The notes beneath the pieces are model-generated. The model searched no databases. It saw only the letters and a program-made list of their open reading frames with translations, and had not been told where the DNA came from. DNA of 64,000 nt, taken from Streptomyces sp. R33. GTDB lineage: Bacteria > Actinomycetota > Actinomycetes > Streptomycetales > Streptomycetaceae. The stretch covers positions 3,509,501-3,573,500 of the forward strand of contig NZ_CP165727.1 of NCBI RefSeq assembly GCF_041200175.1, in the 5' to 3' direction. Position 1 is the first letter of the stretch, and every line of letters starts with the position of its first letter. Position numbers and translations under genes: made by a program. This document shows positions 1 through 9,691 of this stretch, in pieces.

Positions 1-680
<680 letters not shown>

Positions 681-683
<3 letters not shown>

Positions 684-694
684 AAACGTTTCCG
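681..694. promoter_or_regulatory. Possible LacI-family operator
   Basis: TGAAAACGTTTCCG matches the general LacI-family pattern TGNNANCGNTNNCA at every defined position except the last. It overlaps the fumC stop codon and lies about 90 bp upstream of the DUF402 gene. No LacI-type regulator is encoded nearby, so this rests only on the pattern match. Confidence 0.25.
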
Positions 695-774
695 CACTGG
701 GGCCGGATTCGGTCGTTTCCCGTTCCCGCACACCTCCGTGACCTGCACCGCAGCGGGCGCGGGGGCCTCCGCCC

Positions 775-780
775 TAAGAT
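775..780 (+). promoter_or_regulatory. -10 element of a likely leaderless promoter
   Basis: TAAGAT fits the TANNNT -10 consensus. It ends 6 nt before the ATG at 787 and there is no Shine-Dalgarno, so transcription would begin at the start codon. Confidence 0.5.
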
Positions 781-786
781 CTGCGC

Positions 787-1482
787 ATGACAGGTACCGG
801 AGGCCGCGGGGGCGGCGACGCGCAGGGCACCCGCTGGCGGCCCGGGGAGCAGATCCTCTGGCGCTACCGCGACCACGCCCCGGGCCTGAAGGGCGCGGTC
901 CACATCTGCCGTCCGGTGACCGTGGTGCAGGACACCGACGAGCTGCTGGCGGTGTGGATGGCCCCCGGCACCGAGTGCGTCAAGCCGGTGCTGGCCGACG
1001 GCAGCCCCGTCCACGGGGAGCCGCTCGCCACCCGGTACACCGCGCCGCGCACCACCGTACGGTCGCGCTGGTTCGGCGCCGGCGTGCTGAAGCTGGCCCG
1101 GCCCGGTGACCCGTGGTCGGTGTGGCTGTTCTGGGAGCACGGCTGGCGGTTCAAGAACTGGTACGTGAACCTCGAGGAGCCGCGGACCCGGTGGTCCGGC
1201 GGGATCGACTCCGTGGACCACTTCCTGGACATCTCCGTCTACCCGGACCGCACGTGGACGTGGCGGGACGAGGACGAGTTCGCGCAGGCCCAGCGGTCCG
1301 GGCTGATGGACGCGGAACAGGCCCGCCAGGTGCAGGTCGCGGGGCGTGCCGCGGTGGACGTGATCAAGGCCTGGGGGGCTCCGTTCTGCGACGGCTGGCA
1401 GGACTGGCGGCCGGATCCGGCCTGGGGGGTTCCGGCCCTTCCCGAGGACTGGGACCGCACTCCGGCGCATATGACCTCATGA
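787..1482 (+). CDS. DUF402 domain protein
   Basis: This is a 231-residue soluble protein with no signal peptide. It has the DUF402 fold, with the segment WLFWEHGWRFKNWYVNLEEP followed by IDSVDHFLDI and a conserved acidic run (DEDEF). Characterised DUF402 relatives are small metal-dependent nucleotide phosphohydrolases, for example FomD in Streptomyces and the staphylococcal nucleoside tri/diphosphatase. A nucleotide hydrolase activity is therefore an inference from the family; the true substrate is unknown. The ATG is leaderless (a TAAGAT -10 box sits 6 nt upstream). It follows fumC and precedes the SpoIIE-type phosphatase gene, an order I recall from other Streptomyces. Confidence 0.8.
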   Translation: MTGTGGRGGGDAQGTRWRPGEQILWRYRDHAPGLKGAVHICRPVTVVQDTDELLAVWMAPGTECVKPVLADGSPVHGEPLATRYTAPRTTVRSRWFGAGVLKLARPGDPWSVWLFWEHGWRFKNWYVNLEEPRTRWSGGIDSVDHFLDISVYPDRTWTWRDEDEFAQAQRSGLMDAEQARQVQVAGRAAVDVIKAWGAPFCDGWQDWRPDPAWGVPALPEDWDRTPAHMTS

Positions 1483-1734
1483 GACCCTTGATGCGCCCCC
1501 GGGGTTCAAACGTAAGATCTCCCTCCGCGGGTCGCGCGCGGGAGGCGCGCTCGGCAGCACATCCGTAAATGTCGTGCCGTACGCGGGACTTGACCGGAGG
1601 TCAACGCAGGGCGAGAGGTAACGAGCGGGACGCGGTACCGCGGGGTGATGGTGTCCCCGCCGCTGAGCGGGTATACCGCGACTGACCGAGTTGAGTGCAG
1701 CGCACATCGAGCGCAAACGGACGGAATTCCACGC
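1483..1734 (+). other. Intergenic region upstream of the GAF/SpoIIE phosphatase
   Basis: This 252-nt stretch carries a second TAAGAT box (1514-1519) and an inverted repeat TTGACC-GGA-GGTCAA at 1590-1604. It also has a GGTATACC palindrome near 1671. It probably holds the promoter and operator of the phosphatase gene. No ORF with a credible start was seen. Confidence 0.4.
1590..1604. promoter_or_regulatory. Inverted repeat upstream of the phosphatase gene
   Basis: TTGACCGGAGGTCAA is a perfect 6-bp dyad with a 3-bp centre, 130 bp before the GTG start. It could be an operator; the binding protein is unknown. Confidence 0.35.
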
Positions 1735-4344
1735 GTGACGGAGTACCCCACCTCGCAGGAGGGCCCGCAGCCCGCCGCGGCCGCCGCGACACCGGCCCCG
1801 GGCGGCTCCGCCCTGCCTGCCGCCTCCGGCGGTGCGGCGGAGGAACTGGGCCACGGCAAGGCCCCCGTCCCCGCCGCCGAGGCCGTACGCGGTTCGGCCG
1901 CGGCCGGCGACGACCCGGTCCGCGCGCACGCGGAGGCCGCCGGCCGGGGCTCGGACGTCCCGCGCCCGCGCGGCGAGGGTGTCCCCGCCCCGCAGGACGG
2001 CACGCCCCGCCCGGGCCGCGGCCGCTCGCGCGCCGCCGCGCAGGGCACGGCCGGCCGCCGCGCCCGCGACGGCGAGGCGGCCCGCAACGCCGCGCGCGAG
2101 ACCGCGGCGGGCGGATCCCGGCGGCGCGACGGCGAAGCCGCACGGAACGCCGCGCACGCGGCGGCGGCCCACGACGAGGATCCGGCCTCCGCGGCCCTGC
2201 CCGCCGGGCGGGCCCACGAGGCCCGGGTCGGCGACCAGGACCGCCCGGCCGACGGGCAGGACCGGCAGGCGCCCGTGATACCGGGCGGCTCCCGCCCCCG
2301 CGCAACGCACCCCGCCCCGGACGGGGCCACCCCCTCGGCCCGCGCCCGCGAAACCGGGGCTGACGCAGCCGCAGCCGCCGGGCGGGCCGGCGCAGCCCGG
2401 GCCGGCGCCACCCCCGGGAACGCTCTCGCGGGCAGCGAAGCCGGGGCCGACGACGCCGGGCAAGGCTCCGCAGCCGACGGCCGAGCCGGCTCGGCAGGTG
2501 CCGGTGCCGGAGGCACGGCGTACGAAGGGCAGGGTTCCGCCGTGGCCGATGTCCTCGGCGGGAGCGCGCCCCCGCCGGACGGCGGGATGGCGCGGCGCGA
2601 AGGGGACCGGCTGCGCTTCGTCGGGGCCGCCACCCGGCGGATCGCCCGCGGCATCGACCTCGACGAGATCGTGCTGGGACTGTGCCGGGCCACCGTGCCG
2701 ACGTTCTCGGACGCCATCCTCGTCTACCTGCGCGATCCCCTGCCGGTGGGCGACGAGCGTCCCATCGGCCCGGTCGTTTTAAGGCTGCGCCGCACCGACC
2801 GGCTCCGGCCGATCGACGATCTGACCGGAGCGGAAGGCGCCGGGGCCGCGGGGGCCGCCGGCGAGCTCGACTTCAGCCAGCTGCCGATGGTCGGCCCGCA
2901 GGGTGACCTGCCCGCGGCCGAGCTGTGCGAGATCCGCACCGGCGGGGCCCTCGCCGAGGTCCTGCGCGGCGTACGGCCCGTCTTCGGGTCCGCCGCAGGG
3001 GCCAAGGACGCGCTGCCGGAGCTGCTCGGCTCGGAGCACCCCGTACCGCGCGGCCAGCGGGCCATCCTCGCGCCGCTGCGCGGCCGGCGCCGCGTCATCG
3101 GCGCGGCGGTGTTCCTGCGCAGCCCCGAACGGCCCGCGTTCGAGCAGAACGACCTGCTGGTCGCCGCGCAGCTGGCCACCCACACCGCGCTCGGCATCGA
3201 CAAGGCGGTCCTGTACGGCCGCGAGGCGTACATCGCCGACGAGCTCCAGCGCACCATGCTCCCCGACAGCCTCCCCCAGCCCACCGGGGTGCGGCTCGCC
3301 TCGCGCTACCTGCCCGCCGCCGAGACGGCCCGGGTCGGCGGCGACTGGTACGACGCCATACCGCTGCCCGGCAGCCGGGTCGCGCTCGTCGTCGGGGACG
3401 TCATGGGCCACTCCATGACCTCCGCCGCGATCATGGGCCAGCTCCGCACCACGGCCCAGACCCTGGCCCAGCTGGACCTGCCGCCCGCCGAGGTCCTGCA
3501 CCACCTGGACGAGCAGGCCCAGCGCCTCGGCTCCGACCGCATGGCGACCTGCCTGTACGCGGTCTACGACCCCGTCTCGCACCGGATCACCATCGCCAAC
3601 GCCGGCCACCCCCCGCCCGTGCTCCTGCACCTGGGCGGCCGCGCCGAGGTGCTCCGCGTGCCCCCCGGCGCCCCCATCGGCGTGGGAGGCGTGGACTTCG
3701 AGGCCGTGGAGCTGGACGCCCCCGCGGGGGCCACCCTGCTGCTGTACACCGACGGCCTGGTGGAGTCCCGGCTGCGCGACGTGTGGACCGGCATCGAGCA
3801 GCTGCGCGAGCGGCTCGCCACCACCGCCCAGCTGACCGGACTGGACCATCCGCCGCCGCTGGAGGCCCTGTGCGACGACGTGCTGGACATGCTGGGCCCG
3901 GGCGACCGGGACGACGACATCGCGCTGCTCGCGGCCCGCTTCGACGGGATCGCGCCCAGTGACGTGGCGTACTGGTTCCTGGACCCGGAGGAGACCGCTC
4001 CGGGCCGGGCCCGCCGGTTCGCCCGCCGCGCGCTGACCCGGTGGGGCCTGGAGGAGCTCCAGGACTCCCTCGAGCTGCTGGTCAGCGAGGTGGTCACCAA
4101 TGCCGTGCGGTACGCCGAGCGGCCCGTGACGCTGCGGCTGCTGCGGACGGACGTACTGCGCTGCGAGGTCGGCGACGACTCCCCGCAGCTGCCCCGCCAG
4201 CGCCGTGCGCGGGACACCGACGAGGGCGGCCGCGGGCTGTTCCTGGTCAACCGGATGGCCCGCCGCTGGGGCGCCACCCGGCTGAGCAGCGGAAAGGTGG
4301 TCTGGTTCGAGCTCCCGTTGCCGGGGCCGAATGATCGGCGTTGA
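1735..4344 (+). CDS. GAF / SpoIIE-type PP2C phosphatase / RsbW-like ATPase fusion, with a TTA codon
   Basis: The 869-residue cytoplasmic protein is likely a phosphatase and anti-sigma regulator that controls stress sigma factors by partner switching. Residues 1-285 are an Ala/Gly/Pro/Arg-rich disordered tail with a duplicated RDGEAARNAA motif. A GAF sensor follows (about 290-495). The SpoIIE PP2C domain (about 503-735) has LQRTMLP, the metal-binding GGDWYD, GDVMGHS and DDDIALL. A C-terminal HATPase domain (about 765-865) has the N-box SEVVTNAVRYA and the GGRGLFLVNRMARRWG box. I chose GTG 1735 (VTEYPTSQ) because homologues I recall start like this; an upstream ATG at 1645 is also open. Codon 349 (2779-2781) is TTA, so translation should depend on the bldA tRNA. 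It lies between DUF402 and catalase. Confidence 0.88.
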   Translation: MTEYPTSQEGPQPAAAAATPAPGGSALPAASGGAAEELGHGKAPVPAAEAVRGSAAAGDDPVRAHAEAAGRGSDVPRPRGEGVPAPQDGTPRPGRGRSRAAAQGTAGRRARDGEAARNAARETAAGGSRRRDGEAARNAAHAAAAHDEDPASAALPAGRAHEARVGDQDRPADGQDRQAPVIPGGSRPRATHPAPDGATPSARARETGADAAAAAGRAGAARAGATPGNALAGSEAGADDAGQGSAADGRAGSAGAGAGGTAYEGQGSAVADVLGGSAPPPDGGMARREGDRLRFVGAATRRIARGIDLDEIVLGLCRATVPTFSDAILVYLRDPLPVGDERPIGPVVLRLRRTDRLRPIDDLTGAEGAGAAGAAGELDFSQLPMVGPQGDLPAAELCEIRTGGALAEVLRGVRPVFGSAAGAKDALPELLGSEHPVPRGQRAILAPLRGRRRVIGAAVFLRSPERPAFEQNDLLVAAQLATHTALGIDKAVLYGREAYIADELQRTMLPDSLPQPTGVRLASRYLPAAETARVGGDWYDAIPLPGSRVALVVGDVMGHSMTSAAIMGQLRTTAQTLAQLDLPPAEVLHHLDEQAQRLGSDRMATCLYAVYDPVSHRITIANAGHPPPVLLHLGGRAEVLRVPPGAPIGVGGVDFEAVELDAPAGATLLLYTDGLVESRLRDVWTGIEQLRERLATTAQLTGLDHPPPLEALCDDVLDMLGPGDRDDDIALLAARFDGIAPSDVAYWFLDPEETAPGRARRFARRALTRWGLEELQDSLELLVSEVVTNAVRYAERPVTLRLLRTDVLRCEVGDDSPQLPRQRRARDTDEGGRGLFLVNRMARRWGATRLSSGKVVWFELPLPGPNDRR

Positions 4345-4403
4345 CTGGGTAGGCGCGAGGGGAGAGCCAGGGGGGAACCGGCCGGCCCCGCGGGAGGACC
4401 CTC

Positions 4404-5864
4404 GTGACCCAGGATGCGCAGAAGATCCCGTACACGACGAACAACGCCGGGATCCCGGTGGAGAGCGACGAGCACTCGCTCACCGTGGGCCCCGACGGCC
4501 CGGTCCTGCTCCAGGACCACTACCTGATCGAGAAGATGGCCCAGTTCAACCGGGAACGGGTCCCCGAGCGGGTGGTGCACGCCAAGGGCGCAGGCGCGTA
4601 CGGCGTCTTCCAAGTGACGAACGACGTAAGCCAGTTCACCAGGGCCGACCTGTTCCAGCCGGGCCGCCGGACCGAGATGCTGGCCCGTTTCTCCACGGTC
4701 GCCGGTGAGCAGGGCTCCCCGGACACCTGGCGGGACCCGCGCGGATTCGCCCTGAAGTTCTATACGGCCGAGGGCAATTACGACCTGGTCGGCAACAACA
4801 CGCCGGTCTTCTTCGTGCGCGACCCGAGCAAGTTCCAGGACTTCATCCGCTCGCAGAAGCGCCGCCCCGACAACGGGCTGCGCGACCACGACATGCAGTG
4901 GGACTTCTGGACCCTGTCCCCCGAGTCCGCGCACATGGTGACGTGGCTGATGGGCGACCGGGGCATCCCGAGGTCGTACCGGCACATGAACGGCTACGGC
5001 TCGCACACCTACCTGTGGGTCAACGGCGGCGGCGCGAAGTTCTGGGTGAAGTACCACCTGAAGACCGACCAGGGCGTCGAGTTCCTCACCCAGGCCGACG
5101 CCGACCGCCTCGCGGGCGAGGACCCGGACGCCCACCGCCGCGACCTGTTCGAGTCGATCGCGGGCTCCGAGCCGCCGAGCTGGACGATGCACATCCAGGT
5201 CATGCCGTTCGAGGATGCCGCGGACTACCGGTTCAACCCGTTCGACCTGACGAAGGTGTGGCCGCACGGCGACCACCCGCTGATCGAGGTCGGCCGGATG
5301 ACGCTGGACCGGAACCCGGAGGACTACTTCGTCCACATCGAGCAGGCGGCCTTCGAGCCCTCCAACCTGGTGCCGGGCATCGGCCCGTCGCCGGACAAGA
5401 TGCTGCTGGGCCGGCTGTTCTCGTACCCCGACACCCACCGCTACCGCATCGGGGCGAACTACGCCCAGCTCCCGCCGAACCGGTCCCGCGCGCAGGTCTC
5501 CTCGTACGCGAAGGACGGCGCGATGCGCTTCGAGCCGTCGGCCGCGGCGCGCCCGTACGCGCCGAACTCGTACGGGGGCCCGGCCGCCGGATTCGACCGC
5601 TTCGGCGAGCCGGCCGGCTGGGCCTCGGCGGGCGAGATGGTGCGGGAGGCGTACTCCCTGCACCGCGAGGACGACGACTGGGGCCAGCCGGGCACGATGG
5701 TCCGGCAGGTGCTGGACGACGCGGCCCGCGACCGGCTCGTGGCGAACGTCAGCGGGCACCTGAAGGACGGGGTCAGCGCCCCGGTACTGGCACGTGCCGT
5801 GCAGTACTGGCGCAACATCGACAAGGCGCTCGGCGACCGGATCGCGGCGGCGGTCCAGGGCTGA
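4404..5864 (+). CDS. Monofunctional haem catalase (small subunit, clade 3 type)
   Basis: The 486-residue enzyme breaks hydrogen peroxide into water and oxygen in the cytosol. Its length fits clade 3 small-subunit catalases. Family landmarks are present: the distal histidine in [12 protein letters not shown], the asparagine in [10 protein letters not shown], and the proximal haem-iron tyrosine in [13 protein letters not shown]. The GTG start at 4404 has GGGAGGA 6 nt upstream. The gene lies 59 nt after the phosphatase and is closed by a strong hairpin. No Fur/CatR-type repressor is adjacent. A second peroxide defence (oxyR-ahpCD) lies 6 kb downstream. Confidence 0.93.
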   Translation: MTQDAQKIPYTTNNAGIPVESDEHSLTVGPDGPVLLQDHYLIEKMAQFNRERVPERVVHAKGAGAYGVFQVTNDVSQFTRADLFQPGRRTEMLARFSTVAGEQGSPDTWRDPRGFALKFYTAEGNYDLVGNNTPVFFVRDPSKFQDFIRSQKRRPDNGLRDHDMQWDFWTLSPESAHMVTWLMGDRGIPRSYRHMNGYGSHTYLWVNGGGAKFWVKYHLKTDQGVEFLTQADADRLAGEDPDAHRRDLFESIAGSEPPSWTMHIQVMPFEDAADYRFNPFDLTKVWPHGDHPLIEVGRMTLDRNPEDYFVHIEQAAFEPSNLVPGIGPSPDKMLLGRLFSYPDTHRYRIGANYAQLPPNRSRAQVSSYAKDGAMRFEPSAAARPYAPNSYGGPAAGFDRFGEPAGWASAGEMVREAYSLHREDDDWGQPGTMVRQVLDDAARDRLVANVSGHLKDGVSAPVLARAVQYWRNIDKALGDRIAAAVQG

Positions 5865-5872
5865 AGCGAAAA

Positions 5873-5912
5873 CACCGCCGCCCCGCGGCACGGATGCTGC
5901 GGGGCGGCGGTG
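5873..5912. terminator. Bidirectional terminator between catalase and PBP genes
   Basis: A 14-bp perfect GC-rich stem (5873-5886 with 5899-5912) and a 12-nt loop lie between two convergent genes. Confidence 0.7.
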
Positions 5913-5933
5913 CGCCGGATCCGGCGGTGCGCG

Positions 5934-8171
5934 CTACGGGAGCGTGATCGGCGGGCTCTTCGTCGGGTCCGGGCTCTTCGTCGGGTCCGGACTCTTGGTC
6001 GGGTCCGGGCTCTTGGTCGGGCTCTTGGTCGGGTTCGGCGAGCTCTTGCCCGGGTCCGGGGAGTTCTGCGACGGCGAGACGGGGGCCGACGGAGAGGTCG
6101 AGGCCGAGGAGCTCGACGACGGGGAGCTGCTGCGGCTCGGCGCCTGCGGGGCGCCCATCTTCGCCTCGGAGAGATCGAACTCGCCGGTGTCCACGCCCTT
6201 GAGCGCGGCCAGCGTGTACGCCTTCCAGATCTCGGCCGGGAAGCTGGAACCACCCGCTCGGCCACCGCCCGCGGTACCGGTCAGGGTGACCTGCTTGGCC
6301 GTTCCGGGCTCCTCGCCGAACATCGCGACGACGGTGACGAGCTCCGGCGTGTACGCGGTGAACCAGGCGGCCACGTTGGACTCGGTGGTACCGGTCTTGC
6401 CGGCGGCCTCGTAGGCGGAGCTCTTGACGGCCTTGCCGGAACCGTCCTGGACGACGCCGGTGAGCACCTTGGTCACCGTGTCGGCGGTCTCGCGGGTGAT
6501 GGCCTGGCCGCCCACGGACTCGACGGGCTTGAACTCGCGGGTGGCGTGCTTGGCGCTCTTGATGACCGTCGGGGTGACCTTCTTGCCGTGGTTGTCGAAG
6601 GTGGCGTAGACGCCGGCCATCTCCAGGGTGTTGGCGCTCATGGTGCCGAGCGACATGGCCGGCTTGTCCTCCGGCCAGCCGTCACGGTCCTTCATGCCGA
6701 GCTGCAGCGCCGTCTTCTTCACCTTCGGCGGGCCCACGTCCACGATCATCTGGGCGTACACCGAGTTCACGGACGAGTTGGTGGCCGCCTGGACCGTGAG
6801 GAGAGGGTCGCCGTAGTTCGTGTTGTCCTGGTTCTGCGGCGCGAACGGGGTGTCGCCGCCGACGACCGGGCGCTTGCTGGTGCCGTCGTAGAGCGCGTTC
6901 GGGGTGATCGGCTTGCCGTCGTGCGTCGTGGACTTGTTCTCCAGTGCGGAGGCGAGCACGATCGGCTTGAAGGTCGAGCCGGGCTGGAAGTCCTGGCGCA
7001 GGGCGTTGCTCGCCCAGTGGTCGCCGAGGCCGGTGCCGCCGTACATCGCGACGACCGCGCCGGTCTTCGGGTCCACGGAGGTGGCGCCGGCCTGCACGCT
7101 CGCGTCGACGGGCCGGTCCTTGCGGTCGAGCTTGGACTCCAGCTCGTCCTGGACGGCCTTCTCCAGCGCCGCCTGCTTCTTGGGGTCGATGTTGAGGGTG
7201 ATCTCCCAGCCACCGGCCTGCAGCATCGAGCTGGTCATGTTGGTCTGCCGGCGCAGCTCCGCGTCGGCCGCCTGCTTCAGGTAGCCCTTCTGGCCCTCCA
7301 TGCCGGGGGCCGCCTTGGGCTTGATCGGCATCTGGAGCTGGAGCTGCTTGCGCTTCTCCGGGTCGAGCGCCTTCATCTCGACCATGTTGTCGAGCACGCC
7401 GTTGAAGCGGATCTTGACCAGCCGCGTGCCGTTCGGGCCCGCGGTCGCCAGGTCGTAGTCGCTGGGCGCCTGGAGGACGGCCGCGAGGTACGCGCCCTGC
7501 TCCAGGGTCAGCTTGTCGACGTCGACGCCGTAGTACGCCTGCGCGGCGGCCTGGATGCCGTACGCGCCGCGCCCGAAGTAGCTGGTGTTCAGGTACCCCT
7601 CGAGGATGTCGTCCTTCTCCATGCGCCGGTCGACCTTGAGGGAGATCACCAGCTCCTTGAGCTTGCGGGTCGCCGTCTGGTCCTGGTTCAGGTAGAAGTT
7701 CTTGACGTACTGCTGGGTGATCGTCGAACCGCCGGCCTTGCCCTTGCCGGTGACCGTGTTGAACAGGCCGCGCCCGATGCCGAGGAAGTCGACACCGCGG
7801 TCCTTGTAGAAGGACTTGTTCTCGATCGCGATGAAGCCGGTCTTGACGTCCTTCGGGACCCGGCTGATCGGCACGATCTCGCGGTTCATCTGGCCGTCGC
7901 GCGCCATGATCGAGCCGTCCGCGTACTTGTAGACGTTGCTCTGCTTGATGGCGTCGGCGTTGGGGTCGGGCTCGTCCACCCAGAAGTAGAGGGCGACGAG
8001 TGCGCCCATGCCGAGCAGGAGCAGCCCGAACAGCGTCCCCAGGATCTTCTTCCAGGTGAAGAAGCGACGTATGCCGGTCCGCTTGCCGGTGCGCCCCTTC
8101 CCGGTGGCGCGCCCGCGCGGCGCCCGTCGCGCACTGCGCTGCTGCGCCTTTCGCGCTTCTGCTCGGCCCAT
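5934..8171 (-). CDS. Bifunctional class A penicillin-binding protein (transglycosylase/transpeptidase)
   Basis: The 745-residue protein polymerises lipid II glycan chains and cross-links peptides outside the membrane. It has a short basic cytoplasmic tail and one membrane helix (about 42-64). The GT51 transglycosylase domain follows (about 95-270), with ENKSFYKDRGVD at 117 where many relatives have ED, and GGSTITQQ. The transpeptidase domain (about 385-680) has SxxK in PGSTFKP, SxN in SSVNS and KTG in AGKTGTTE. The last 55 residues are Ser/Pro-rich and end in repeated TKSPDP units, likely a wall-spanning tail. ATG 8171 is the first start. It is divergent from the SPFH operon across 230 bp. 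Confidence 0.94.
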   Translation of the reverse strand: MGRAEARKAQQRSARRAPRGRATGKGRTGKRTGIRRFFTWKKILGTLFGLLLLGMGALVALYFWVDEPDPNADAIKQSNVYKYADGSIMARDGQMNREIVPISRVPKDVKTGFIAIENKSFYKDRGVDFLGIGRGLFNTVTGKGKAGGSTITQQYVKNFYLNQDQTATRKLKELVISLKVDRRMEKDDILEGYLNTSYFGRGAYGIQAAAQAYYGVDVDKLTLEQGAYLAAVLQAPSDYDLATAGPNGTRLVKIRFNGVLDNMVEMKALDPEKRKQLQLQMPIKPKAAPGMEGQKGYLKQAADAELRRQTNMTSSMLQAGGWEITLNIDPKKQAALEKAVQDELESKLDRKDRPVDASVQAGATSVDPKTGAVVAMYGGTGLGDHWASNALRQDFQPGSTFKPIVLASALENKSTTHDGKPITPNALYDGTSKRPVVGGDTPFAPQNQDNTNYGDPLLTVQAATNSSVNSVYAQMIVDVGPPKVKKTALQLGMKDRDGWPEDKPAMSLGTMSANTLEMAGVYATFDNHGKKVTPTVIKSAKHATREFKPVESVGGQAITRETADTVTKVLTGVVQDGSGKAVKSSAYEAAGKTGTTESNVAAWFTAYTPELVTVVAMFGEEPGTAKQVTLTGTAGGGRAGGSSFPAEIWKAYTLAALKGVDTGEFDLSEAKMGAPQAPSRSSSPSSSSSASTSPSAPVSPSQNSPDPGKSSPNPTKSPTKSPDPTKSPDPTKSPDPTKSPPITLP
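5948..6035 (-). repeat. Short tandem repeats coding the PBP C-terminal SPDPTK tail
   Basis: About five imperfect copies of an 18-nt unit (GGGCTCTTCGTCGGGTCC on the plus strand) encode K-S-P-D-P-T. The repeat number could vary between strains without changing the frame. Confidence 0.75.
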
Positions 8172-8343
8172 CGCTCCCGCTCCGCTCGATTTCCCCCCCG
8201 ACGTCAGCTCAGAAAGCTAACACCGCAGGTTGTGACAAAGGTTGGCCAACCATGGCCAATATCGGTCAATTCGGACGTGAGAATCAGCACCCACATCAAG
8301 GGAACCGACGCGCGGCAAGCCCATAGGGTTGCGGCAGCCCGAA

Positions 8344-8359
8344 AAAGTGATATCACTTT
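8344..8359. promoter_or_regulatory. Perfect 16-bp palindrome, probable operator of the SPFH operon
   Basis: AAAGTGATATCACTTT is a perfect palindrome, 43 bp before the SPFH start. It stands out as AT-rich in this GC-rich DNA. The GTGATATCAC core resembles GntR-type operators. The same site could also affect the divergent PBP gene. Confidence 0.6.
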
Positions 8360-8401
8360 GCTAAGCGGCCCGACCGGCCGCGACCAGACGAAACGGGGCA
8401 G

Positions 8402-9313
8402 ATGATGACGAACACGGCGGCACCCGCTGGAGACGTACGGGAGTTCACGGCGCGCAGCATGGGCGGCGGACTGGCCCTGGTACTGGGGCTGTTGGGCGCG
8501 GTGGCCGGGGCGGGCCTGATCGCCCTCGGCGTGACCGCCGACGGCACGGTGATGCACGCGTCGCTGATACCTGCGGGTGTCCTGCTGATCCTCGTCTCGG
8601 TCATCTCGATGAGCGGGCTGAACACGGTGGCGCCGGGCGAGGCCCGCGTGGTCCAGCTGTTCGGCCGGTACCGGGGAACGATCCGTACGGACGGCCTCCG
8701 CTGGGTCAACCCGCTGACCTCGCGGGAGACGATCTCCACCCGGGTCCGCAACCACGAGACGGCCGTCCTGAAGGTCAACGACGCGTACGGCAACCCGATC
8801 GAGCTGGCGGCCGTCGTGGTGTGGCGGGTGGAGGACACCGCGCGGGCGACGTTCGAGGTGGACGACTTCACGCAGTTCGTCGAGACCCAGACCGAGGCGG
8901 CGGTCCGGCACATCGCCATCGAGTACCCGTACGACTCGCACGAGGAGGGCGGGCTCTCGCTGCGCGGCAACGCCGAGGAGATCACCGAGAAGCTGGCGCT
9001 CGAACTGCACGCGCGGGTGGAGGCGGCCGGCGTCCGCATCATCGAGTCCCGGTTCACGCATCTCGCGTACGCTCCGGAGATCGCCTCCGCGATGCTCCAG
9101 CGCCAGCAGGCGGGTGCGGTCGTGGCGGCCCGCAAGCAGATCGTCGAAGGGGCGGTCGGCATGGTCGAACTGGCCCTGACCCGCCTGGCGGAGGAGGACA
9201 TCGTGGATCTGGACCCGGAGCGCAAGGCCGCGATGGTCTCGAACCTGATGGTGGTCCTGTGCGGCGACCGGGCGGCCCAGCCGGTGGTCAACGCGGGCAC
9301 GCTCTACCAGTGA
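8402..9313 (+). CDS. SPFH/band-7 domain membrane protein
   Basis: The 303-residue protein has two hydrophobic segments near the N-terminus (about 20-45 and 52-72). An SPFH/PHB domain follows, starting at [20 protein letters not shown], then a helical C-terminal half. Proteins of this family (flotillin, stomatin, HflK/C types) build membrane-bound scaffolds or microdomains. There is no nearby NfeD or FtsH-type protease gene. The start is ATG 8402 or ATG 8405, behind a weak GGGG. The stop overlaps the start of the next gene (GTGA), so the two are translationally coupled. The palindrome at 8344 suggests a dedicated regulator encoded elsewhere. Confidence 0.88.
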   Translation: MMTNTAAPAGDVREFTARSMGGGLALVLGLLGAVAGAGLIALGVTADGTVMHASLIPAGVLLILVSVISMSGLNTVAPGEARVVQLFGRYRGTIRTDGLRWVNPLTSRETISTRVRNHETAVLKVNDAYGNPIELAAVVVWRVEDTARATFEVDDFTQFVETQTEAAVRHIAIEYPYDSHEEGGLSLRGNAEEITEKLALELHARVEAAGVRIIESRFTHLAYAPEIASAMLQRQQAGAVVAARKQIVEGAVGMVELALTRLAEEDIVDLDPERKAAMVSNLMVVLCGDRAAQPVVNAGTLYQ

Positions 9314-9600
9314 GCCGCGCCGGCGAGCCGCAGGACCCGGCGCCGGGACAGGGCCCCGGCGAGGGCCAGGGCCCGGAGCGCCCCGCGCGCGCGGGGCGGC
9401 AGGCGCGCAAGCAGGTGCTGCTGCGTCTCGACCCACAGGTGTACGACGCCCTCGCCCGCTGGGCGGGCGAGGAACTGCGCAGCGCCAACGCGCAGATCGA
9501 GTTCCTGCTGCGGCGGGCCCTGTCGGAGACGGGCCGCCTGCCGGGCGGGGCCGCCCCGATACGGCCGCGCGGGCGCCCCCGCAGCGGGCCCGACTCCTGA
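9310..9600 (+). CDS. Small ribbon-helix-helix-like protein coupled to the SPFH gene
   Basis: The 96-residue product starts at GTG 9310, overlapping the SPFH stop by 3 nt. The first 35 residues are Pro/Gly/Gln-rich and flexible. The rest, RKQVLLRLDPQVYDALARWA and then SANAQIEFLLRRALSETGR, looks like a short beta strand followed by two helices, as in Arc/MetJ-type DNA-binding proteins. The usual reading of RLDPxVYDAL...QIEFLLR is a toxin-antitoxin-type or autoregulatory RHH fold, but no toxin gene is adjacent. Its coupling to a membrane scaffold protein suggests it is a partner or a local regulator. The exact role is unknown. Confidence 0.72.
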   Translation: MSRAGEPQDPAPGQGPGEGQGPERPARAGRQARKQVLLRLDPQVYDALARWAGEELRSANAQIEFLLRRALSETGRLPGGAAPIRPRGRPRSGPDS

Positions 9601-9679
9601 CGGCAGCTCCCTCGGCGGACCTCTTTCGGGCCCGCCCCGCAGGGGTCCGCCCCGACCTGCCGGAACGGGCGGCCCCGCC

Positions 9680-9685
9680 CACAAT
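9680..9685 (+). promoter_or_regulatory. -10 like element of a leaderless promoter
   Basis: CACAAT ends 6 nt before the ATG at 9692. There is no Shine-Dalgarno, as in the other leaderless genes of this window. Confidence 0.35.
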
Positions 9686-9691
9686 GGACGC

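Noticed and set aside
5948..6035. CRISPR-like repeats
   Set aside because: The units are adjacent, in frame and encode the PBP tail; there are no unique spacers and no cas genes.
5910..8405. Long open frame on the plus strand opposite the PBP gene
   Set aside because: It is antisense to a clear PBP with all catalytic motifs; its own translation is low-complexity and family-free, as GC-rich shadow frames are.
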